A stretch of 64,000 nt of DNA. Source: Arenicola marina (Eukaryota; Annelida; Polychaeta; Arenicolidae). The notes under the pieces are model-generated. The model was given only the letters and a program-made list of their open reading frames with translations. It did no database searches and was not told where the DNA came from. Made by a program: the position numbers and the translations under genes. Of the stretch, positions 58,600-64,000 are shown piece by piece. Each line of letters begins with the position of its first letter. The first letter of the stretch is position 1. The DNA is taken from the NCBI GenBank assembly GCA_964019135.1, contig OZ025248.1, positions 52,445,670 through 52,509,669 on the forward strand, in the 5' to 3' direction.

Positions 58600-59980
58600 A
58601 TAAGTGTAATCTGAGAACTGACGGTATGTACTTTTGGCGCTGCATCACCTGAAACTTTAACTAATCTATTATGGGATTGTAAAATAGTGAACACTTTATG
58701 GACTGAGCGATTATACGATGTTCAGTGTGTATGATGTAGTACGCAAAGGGAGATACAACTGGCTACACCGGTGACGGACAAGCTACATATCAATCTCTAT
58801 ATTGTTAATTGTAAAATGATATATTAAGGTTTAAAGGTTCCGGAAAACAAGGCCGCATCTTTCATTGTATATAATTACACACATGTATTTTATGTTAAAT
58901 ATTATTATTCTCATTGATATTTGATATAAGTTTAAACTTGAATATACCATGTTTGTAGAGAACTTGATGTAATCTTTTGCTGATTTCTTTACTGTTACAG
59001 TATCACCTATACAGCCATCCAATGCACCCGAATGTAACTGGAGTCTGAATAACGCAAGATTTTAAATAACGAAAGACGATATAGTATAGGCATTTATTAC
59101 CTACTACAGTATATATATAATACATAGTCATACATCGAGTTGTTCACTGTCCGGTATACATCGTTCTCATGGCTACCGCTGTGCTCAGATCAGGCACGCC
59201 GCAATGCACTACTACACCAGTAAGCCCCCCAGCCCCCCTCCCCCCATCAGAGACCCAGGCAGTGAGAGTCCGTGACTGGTCTGTTGGCTGGCGTGGCGAC
59301 TGGCTGACAGACTGACTGACTGGGGGCTTGGCGGGGTCGCCGTAATCAGTATTTTATTATTGGTCGAATACACATCTGGATTCAAAACCTAACATATTTT
59401 TTGAAGACTTCGAAAAGATCTGATTTTCAGAGAAATGCTGCCTTCGTGCTTAAAGCTACCCATACAGTAATTTTCCACATATATCATCAGGATTTTTCTA
59501 AATATTTCTTTAAAACATACTGGTCACGTTGTCTGATATTGATATTATTGATACTGATAAGTACCAGCTCTTGAAGAAATGTTTACATTATCTACTTTAT
59601 CTTCAAGTTACAGGGCGAAATACGGTGGTGATGCTCAACTTTCCACATCTTTCTGGCATGTATTGCACATTACATATTTGTATTGCTACAATAAGGACCT
59701 TAATATAATATTTCCATATAAACAATTAAAACTGTTTTATCAGAAGAAAAAAATGCTGTATCAGTAACTCAAATATCTGCCGACAAAAGGCTGAACTAAA
59801 AGAGGTCTTGGTCCACAGTCTGACATATCGTTGTACATACCTTTACACCCAACTTTCTATCAGATCAGCGGCATCACCAGGGTAACAACGACCACGTTAC
59901 CTACCCACCCTCCTCAAGCCAGGGGCCTTAAACCCCCCCCCCACCCATACCCGGCTTCCACCCCCCAAACCCCTCACCCC
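58600..59980. other. Intergenic between membrane protein gene and MED14
   Basis: A dispersed-repeat copy (CCCATACAGTAATTTTCCAC ... GTTGTCTGATATTG) lies at 59455-59545. The rest holds no recognised feature. Any MED14 3' UTR would lie in its right part. Confidence 0.4.
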
Positions 59981-59982
59981 GC

Positions 59983-60774
59983 AGCTCCCGCACGGCCGGC
60001 AGGATGGTGCACTAGTTAGGCTTGGGGTTGTAGTACTCGGTACCCCCCCCACCACCCCCCACCGTCACCCCTCACCCCGGGATGGTGAGGTTGGTCAGCA
60101 GCTCCCGCACGGCCGGCAGGATGGTGCACTCGTTAGGCTTGGGGTTTTAGTAATCGGTACCCCCACCCCCCTCACCCCCACCCCTCAACCCTCACCCCGG
60201 GATGGTGAGGTTGGCCAGCAGCTCCCGCACGGCCGGCAGGATGGTGCACTCGTTAGGCTTGGGGTTGTAGTACTCGGTACCCCCACCCCTCACCCCTCAC
60301 CCCGGGATGGTGAGGTTGGCCAGCAGCTCCCGCACGGCCGGCAGGATGGTGCACTCGTTAGGCTTGGGGTTGTGGTACTCGGTACCCCCACCCCCCCTCA
60401 CCCCTTACCCCGGGATGGTGAGGTTGGCCAGCAGCTCCCGCACGGCCGGCAGGATGGTGCACTCGTTAGGCTTGGGGTTGTAGTACTCGGTACCCCCACC
60501 CATCTCACCCCACCCCCCTCACCCCACCCCTCACCCCGGATGGTGAGGTTGGCCAGCAGCTCCCGCACGGCCGGCAGGATGGTGCACTCGTTGGGCTTGG
60601 GGTTGTAATACTCGGTACCCCCCACACCCCCCCCCCCCCACCCGACCCCTCACCCCGGCATGGTGAGGTTGGCCAGCAGCTCCCGCACGGCCGGCAGTAT
60701 GGTGCACTCGTTAGGCTTGGGGTTGTAGTACTCGGTACCCCCCCCCCCCCCCCATCACCCCACCCCCTCACCCC
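59983..60774 (-). repeat. 100-120 bp minisatellite repeating the MED14 stop-codon segment, 7 extra copies
   Basis: Each unit, read on the minus strand, has ACCGAGTACTACAACCCCAA, GCCTAACGAGTGCACCATCC, TGCCGGCCGTGCGGGAGCTG, CTGGCCAACCTCACCATCCC then GGGGTGAGG and a G-rich linker. It is the last 81 bases or so of the MED14 coding sequence with its TGA. Seven copies follow the genuine exon end at 60775; the furthest (59984) is partial. Coding parts are nearly identical while linker length varies. Confidence 0.95.
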
Positions 60775-63700
60775 TCACCCCGGGATGGTGAGGTTGGCCA
60801 GCAGCTCCCGCACGGCCGGCAGGATGGTGCACTCGTTAGGCTTGGGGTTGTAATACTCGGCGAACCGCTTGAGGCAGCCGAGGATGGCGCTGGCGGTGGG
60901 GGAGGACAGGCTCTGGGCGATTCGCTCCATGCTCGTCGTCCGGTTGTGGGAGTTGTCGTACAGGATGGGCACCGTGACGGTGGACGGCTCCCCGGCGGTG
61001 GACGGCGGGCCCGTGCGCGTCAGCTGCAGCTGTGGGCAGCAAAGGAAAGGAAAGGAAAATGACAAGAAATGCATTGGTGTTTGAGGCTGATTTCGAGCAC
61101 GCTGAATTGCTAAACTGGAACAAGGAACGCTCCCGGGACGATGAAGGATGAGCAGATGCAACATGCTCCAGAGTAGGTGCTGTGGGCAGGAGGCGTGAGT
61201 CACCCACCCCCTGTACTCACGATAAACAGGATCTGGCCTTGATGAGGGTCACCCCCCCCCCCATCCCCCACCCACCCCCTGTACTCACGAACAGGATCTT
61301 GCCCTTGATGAGGGTCACCCCCCCCCCATCCCCCACCCACCCCCTGTACTCACGATAAACAGGATCTTGCCCTTGATGAGGGTCACCCCCCCCCCCTTCC
61401 CCCATCCACCCCCTGTACTCACGATGAACAGGATCTGGCCTTGATGAGGGTCACCCCTCCCCTTCCCCCACACACCCCCTGTACTCACGATAAACAGGAT
61501 CTTGCCCTTGATGAGGGTCACCCCCCCCCCATCCCCCACCCACCCCCTGTACTCACGATGAACAGGATCTTGCTCTTGATGAGGGCCACCTTTCCCCACC
61601 CACCCCCTGTACTCACGATGAACAGTATCTTGCACGTGATGAGGGTCACCGTCCCCTTTCCCCACCCCCCCTTTCCCCACCCACACCCTGTACTTACGAT
61701 GAACAGGATCTTGCCCTTGATGAGGGTCACCCCCCCCTTCCCCCACCCACCCCCTGTACTCACGATAAACAGGATCTTGCCCTTGATGAGGGTCACCCCC
61801 CCCCCCATCCCCCACCCACCCCCTGTACTCACGATAAACAGGATCTTGCCCTTGATGAGGGTCACCCCCCCCCCCATCCCCCACCCACCCCCTGTACTCA
61901 CGATGAACAGGATCTTGCCCTTGATGAGGGTCACCCCCCCCCCCATCCCCCACACACCCCCTGTACTCACGATGAACAGGATCTTGCTCTTGATGAGGGT
62001 CACCTTTCCCCACCCACCCCCTGTACTCACGATGAACAGTATCTTGCACGTGATGAGGGTCACCGCCCCCTTTCCCCACCCCCACTTTCCCCACCCACCC
62101 CCTGTACTCACGATAAACAGGATCTTGCCCTTGATGAGGGTCACCCCCCCCCCTTCCCCCACCCACCCCCTGTACTCACGATGAACAGGATCTTGCTCTT
62201 GATGAGGGTCACCTTTCCCCACCCACCCCCTGTACTCACGATAAACAGGATCTTGCCCTTGATGAGGGTCACCCCCCCCCTGTACTCACGATAAACAGGA
62301 TCTTGCCCTTGATGAGGGTCACCCCCCCCCCCCTTCCCCCACCCACCCCCTGTACTCACGATAAACAGGATCTTGCCCTTGATGAGGGTCACCCCCCCCC
62401 CCTTCCCCCACCCACCCCCTGTACTCACGATGAACAGGATCTGGCCTTGATGAGGGTCACCCCTCCCCTTCCCCCACACACCCCCTGTACTCACGATGAA
62501 CAGGATCTTGCCCTTGATGAGGGTCACCTTTCCCCACCCACCCCCTGTACTCACGATGAACAGTATCTTGCACGTGATGAGGGTCACCGCCCCCTTTCCC
62601 CACCCACCCCCTGTACTTACGATAAACAGGATCTTGCCCTTGCTGAGGGTCACCCCCTCCCCCGCCCACCCCCTGTACTCACGATGAACAGGATCTTGCC
62701 CTTGATGACCACAGCGGCCGTGCCGATGGGGGCGATCGGTGGCGCCCCGTGCGGCATTGTCAGACAATACTGGGGCCGCCACTTCAGCGANNNNNNNNNN
62801 NNNNNNNNNNNNNNNNNNNNNNNNNNNNNNNNNNNNNNNNNNNNNNNNNNNNNNNNNNNNNNNNNNNNNNNNNNNNNNNNNNNNNNNNNNNNNNNNNNNN
62901 NNNNNNNNNNNNNNNNNNNNNNNNNNNNNNNNNNNNNNNNNNNNNNNNNNNNNNNNNNNNNNNNNNNNNNNNNNNNNNNNNNNNNNNNNNCCCCGGCCTA
63001 CCTTGGTCTCAAAGAAGCGTTCCAGGATCTGCAGTTCCTCGCCCTCCCATTGGCTGGCGGTGTCCGCTAGGGGCGACACCTTCATGTGGAGAGACTGCAA
63101 CGTGCCGGGGTTCATGCTGACCTTGAACTGGAGCGTGTCGACCTTCATCATGACGGTCCAGGGCTCGTTGCTCTGAATATTGACCAGCTGAGGCCCGACA
63201 CAGAACACGATACACACAGGACATCACAACGAATATTAGTAATTAAAAGTTGAAAAAAAAGGGGCATTTTCACGAATAACTGCATGGTAGAAAATATATA
63301 TATCCGCTATCCATCACCGAACATTCGCAAATTACAAAACTTACATTAAATTAAATTAAAAAAGGAAAAAAAAATTTATAATAGAAAATACATATAACCC
63401 CTATCTTAACACCTCTTAACACTTCCGATGCTGGAAACTGGATATACCCGCTATATATAAACACATCTGACCAAATCGCGTCTTTTAACGGTGATATCGT
63501 CGCGTCATAATATGGCGTTGACGGCGTCCCACCCACGTAACCACCCACCCACGTGACCACCCGGGCGACTCACGTGTTCGTCTGTCATAACGACGCGCTG
63601 CATGTGTTTACGCAGCGACACGCAGCAGAGGAAGCGCTCCAGGGGGCAGCACGGGACGGCGGTGGCCAGCTCGCCCGGAGCGCCCCCTGCCGAGAGACCG

Positions 63701-63803
63701 GGCGACAGCAGCTTGTTGAGGGCGTCGTGCGAGATGAGGGTGGGTATGGAGGCGGCCCAGGAACGCTGGGGCAGCATGCGCGACGGCGGACTCAGCACGG
63801 ACC
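60775..63803 (-). CDS. MED14: Mediator complex subunit 14, C-terminal exons (partial)
   Basis: MED14 is the backbone joining head, middle and tail of the Mediator complex. Exons seen on the minus strand: 63803-63574 ([40 protein letters not shown]), 63187-63002 ([34 protein letters not shown]), 62790-62683 ([32 protein letters not shown]; its start is hidden by N) and 61029-60775 ([55 protein letters not shown], stop). Recalled human MED14 has the same order (ERFLGSV, LQVLEKFFETRV, PSAPPIAPPGT, ECTIFAAVRDLMANLTLP). The exon equal to human FTKLLGAPTHILRDC must lie in the 200-bp gap. The gene continues beyond the right edge. Introns and 3' flank carry the arrays at 59983 and 61215. Confidence 0.95.
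61083..61187 (-). mobile_element. SINE family 1 tail fragment in MED14 intron
   Basis: AACGCTCCCGGGACGATGAA then GGATGAGCAGATGCAACATG matches the tail of the copy at 13318. No tRNA head remains. Confidence 0.65.
61215..62682 (-). repeat. 60-80 bp minisatellite repeating a MED14 5' splice site, about 22 extra copies
   Basis: Each unit on the minus strand reads GTGACCCTCATCAAGGGCAA, GATCCTGTTCATCGTGAGTA, CAGGGGGTGGGTGGGG. The first parts are the last ~30 bases of the exon ending at 62683 (coding IKGKILFI), followed by its donor GTGAGTACAG and the start of the intron. Nearly all units keep an intact donor. The one joined to the unique exon body, at 62683, is the original. Linker length differs, giving steps of about 60-82 bp. 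Sub-types (GATAAACAG, GATGAACAG, GATGAACAGTATCTTGCACG) recur in the same order, so blocks of several units were copied. Confidence 0.95.
62791..62990. other. Assembly gap (200 N)
   Basis: Exactly 200 undetermined bases within MED14, between the exon ending at 63002 and the one beginning at or before 62790. At least one conserved MED14 exon is missing. The round size suggests a placeholder, so the true length is unknown; a further collapsed array is possible. Confidence 0.97.
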
Positions 63804-63889
63804 CTGGGTGGAGGGAAGGAAAAGGCAGGATGAGAAGTGTGGTCACAGACCGGCCACGTGGACCGCAATGAGCTCCATATGGTGTGTAC

Positions 63890-64000
63890 ACAGGTATATG
63901 TGGAAATATCACACCGACATGTAAACATGTGTATGGAGAAATATCACACTGACATGTAAACACGTGCATGTAGCAATATCACACCGACATGTAAACATGT
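63890..64000. repeat. 41-bp tandem repeat in MED14 intron, running off the edge
   Basis: Three units of AATATCACACCGACATGTAA then ACATGTGTATGGAGA reach the right edge. Contains palindromic ACATGT. Confidence 0.8.

Noticed and set aside
61441-62184. Long open frames over the MED14 donor array on both strands
   Set aside because: Low-complexity Pro/Gly frames produced by the repeat. Only IKGKILFI at 62683 belongs to the real exon.
1-64000. CRISPR arrays or bacterial operons
   Set aside because: The tandem arrays have no unique spacers, and all genes are intron-bearing metazoan genes.

Overview
The window looks like genomic DNA of an invertebrate chordate, most probably an amphioxus (Branchiostoma). 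The evidence is introns in nearly every gene with standard GT/AG junctions, metazoan proteins (TULP4, RPF2, CCDC81, ASB-type ankyrin protein, MED14) at vertebrate-like similarity, tRNA-derived SINEs, many short inverted-repeat elements, and a great many minisatellites. Several minisatellites overlap exon-intron borders, a habit I recall being described in amphioxus as 'mirage minisatellites' at the Adh locus. The species call is inference; no search was possible.

Layout. 1-6540: the 5' end of a TULP4-like gene on the minus strand (one coding exon, 3390-3653) surrounded by four minisatellite blocks. 6540-12170: no gene recognised. 12179-16148: RPF2, minus strand, nine exons resolved and only the tiny first exon uncertain. 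16150-22370: mostly unassigned, with SINE remnants, one unrecognised exon-like block and a MULE-type transposase remnant. 22376-24633: an LTR retroelement fossil with two nearly identical 282-bp LTRs. 25550-36209: CCDC81, plus strand, 15 exons that join in frame to about 776 residues, with SINE and MITE insertions in its introns. 38064-41115: a stand-alone BPL_N (glutamine-amidotransferase-like) protein, minus strand, three coding exons. 42615-43275: a 42-bp minisatellite carrying CACGTG in most units. 45003-46451: an intronless-ORF ankyrin/SOCS-box (ASB-like) protein, minus strand. 46540-53735: SINEs, several MITEs, hairpins and a 30-bp array. 53740-57356: a small single-pass membrane protein gene, plus strand, whose intron is filled by a 52-bp array that repeats the 3' splice site. 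59983-64000: the 3' end of MED14, minus strand, with one array that repeats a 5' splice site about 23 times and another that repeats the last coding segment with its stop codon about 8 times; a 200-bp run of N hides one exon.

The genes are ordinary, unlinked housekeeping or signalling genes: 60S ribosome assembly (RPF2), transcription (MED14), ubiquitin-ligase adaptors (ASB-like, TULP4), a centrosome-linked protein (CCDC81), a BPL_N protein and a receptor-like membrane protein. They do not form a pathway. The notable signal is shared by unrelated genes: tandem amplification of short segments that straddle functional gene borders (acceptor, donor, stop codon). It appears at three large arrays and at two small duplications, at the CCDC81 stop and in the MULE remnant.
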